From assembly GCA_023422975.1 (NCBI GenBank), contig JAFAGF010000106.1, positions 1 through 6,719 of the forward strand: a stretch of DNA of 6,719 nucleotides, in the 5' to 3' direction. The notes beneath the pieces were generated by a model. It was not told the DNA's origin. It saw nothing but the letters and a program-made list of their open reading frames with translations, and ran no database searches. Of the stretch, positions 5,983 through 6,719 are shown piece after piece. The translations under genes were made by a program, and so were the position numbers. Source of the stretch: Pseudomonadota bacterium. Lineage in GTDB: Bacteria > Pseudomonadota > Gammaproteobacteria > Burkholderiales > Burkholderiaceae_C. Numbering within the stretch: position 1 is the stretch's first letter; each line of letters opens with the position of its first letter.

Positions 5983-6719
5983 ATGACACGTCGTGTCAGT
6001 CTGACTCGCTATTTGGTTGAACAACAACGTGTGGATGGCCGCATCCCCCCCCAGCTGCGCTTGCTGCTGGAAGTGGTCGCACGCGCCTGCAAGCGCATCA
6101 GCTTTGCCGTCAACAAGGGCGAGCTGGGTGAAGTCATGGGCACCGCTGGCAGCGAAAACGTGCAAGGCGAAGTGCAAAAGAAGCTGGACATCATCGCCAA
6201 CGAAACCCTGATTGAAGCCAACGAATGGGGCGGCCACCTGGCGGCCATGGCCTCCGAGGAAATGGAAGGCATCTACGTGGTGCCCAACCGTTACCCCCAG
6301 GGCGAATACCTGCTGATGTTTGACCCCTTGGATGGCTCCTCCAACATCGACATCAACATGTCGATTGGTACCATCTTCAGCGTGCTCAAAAAGCACGATA
6401 ACCACCCCGGCGTGCACGACAGCGACTTCATGCAGCCCGGTACCGAGCAAGTGGCTGCTGGCTATTGCATCTATGGCCCGCAAACCACACTGGTGCTGAC
6501 CGTGGGCGACGGCGTCTCCATGTTCACCCTGGACCGCGAACAAGGCTCTTTCATCTTGATCGAAGAAAACGTCAAGATTCCTGAAGACACCAAGGAATTC
6601 GCCATCAACATGTCGAACATGCGCCACTGGGATGAGCCCATGAAGCGCTATATCGACGAGTGCTTGGCTGGCGAAGATGGCCCACGCGGCAAAAACTTCA
6701 ACATGCGCTGGGTAGCCGC
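5983..6719 (+). CDS. fbp: Class 1 fructose-1,6-bisphosphatase (3' end missing)
   Basis: The enzyme hydrolyses fructose 1,6-bisphosphate to fructose 6-phosphate and phosphate, the irreversible step of gluconeogenesis and of the Calvin cycle where one exists. It is cytoplasmic and needs Mg2+. The open frame begins [15 protein letters not shown] and runs off the window after 245 complete codons; family members have about 330-340 residues, so some 90 are missing. Visible features are the N-terminal helix, the conserved [15 protein letters not shown] segment, the metal ligand pair Glu92-Glu93 in ASEEMEG, and the signature [10 protein letters not shown] at residues 114-123, with Asp114 and Asp117 matching E. 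coli Asp110 and Asp113. The C-terminal substrate-binding part is not visible. It lies 99 bases after pepN behind a terminator hairpin, so it is probably its own transcription unit. A run of eight C spans codons 21-24. Confidence 0.96.
   Translation, partial: MTRRVSLTRYLVEQQRVDGRIPPQLRLLLEVVARACKRISFAVNKGELGEVMGTAGSENVQGEVQKKLDIIANETLIEANEWGGHLAAMASEEMEGIYVVPNRYPQGEYLLMFDPLDGSSNIDINMSIGTIFSVLKKHDNHPGVHDSDFMQPGTEQVAAGYCIYGPQTTLVLTVGDGVSMFTLDREQGSFILIEENVKIPEDTKEFAINMSNMRHWDEPMKRYIDECLAGEDGPRGKNFNMRWVA

Noticed and set aside
5920..6627. A 235-codon open frame on the - strand opposite fbp
   Set aside because: It mirrors the FBPase coding sequence and would start within it. Its His/Val/Gly-rich translation is a codon-bias artefact.

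Overview
The window looks like a housekeeping stretch of a betaproteobacterial chromosome, most likely Burkholderiales and probably Comamonadaceae. The reasons are the moderately GC-rich coding sequence with G/C-biased third positions, the type of FimV-like protein at the left edge, the strongly proteobacterial RF2, PepN and class 1 FBPase sequences, and an intergenic palindrome (TAGCGCTT...AAGCGCTA core) that I recall as recurring in that family. No mobile element, CRISPR array, tRNA or rRNA is visible. All genes are on the + strand.

Layout: (1) 2-1813 is the 3' part of a gene for a FimV/HubP-like polar or pilus-assembly protein with an Ala/Pro-rich linker, coiled coil, one membrane helix and a TPR-like C-terminal part; its start lies outside the window. 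(2) 1814-2067 is a 254-base intergenic stretch that opens with a clear intrinsic terminator and holds a second hairpin (1978-1999) in the leader of the next gene. (3) 2068-3172 is prfB (release factor 2), split by the classic autoregulatory +1 programmed frameshift at 2138-2152; the true protein is 367 residues. (4) 3184-5883 is pepN, an 899-residue M1 zinc aminopeptidase, 11 bases after prfB and probably co-transcribed with it. (5) 5884-5982 holds a 12-bp perfect hairpin with a T-tract (terminator and probable dispersed repeat), a TATATT -10-like box and a second hairpin touching the ribosome binding site. (6) 5983-6719 is the first 245 codons of fbp, class 1 fructose-1,6-bisphosphatase, cut by the window edge.

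The genes do not form one pathway. prfB and pepN share a transcription unit by spacing: translation termination and peptide turnover. fbp (gluconeogenesis, Calvin cycle where present) appears to be a separate unit. I found no undescribed system. The most informative items are the prfB recoding site, which plain ORF calling gets wrong, the compact pepN-fbp intergenic region where a repeat may act as both terminator and promoter, and the unexpected position of a FimV-like gene next to prfB.
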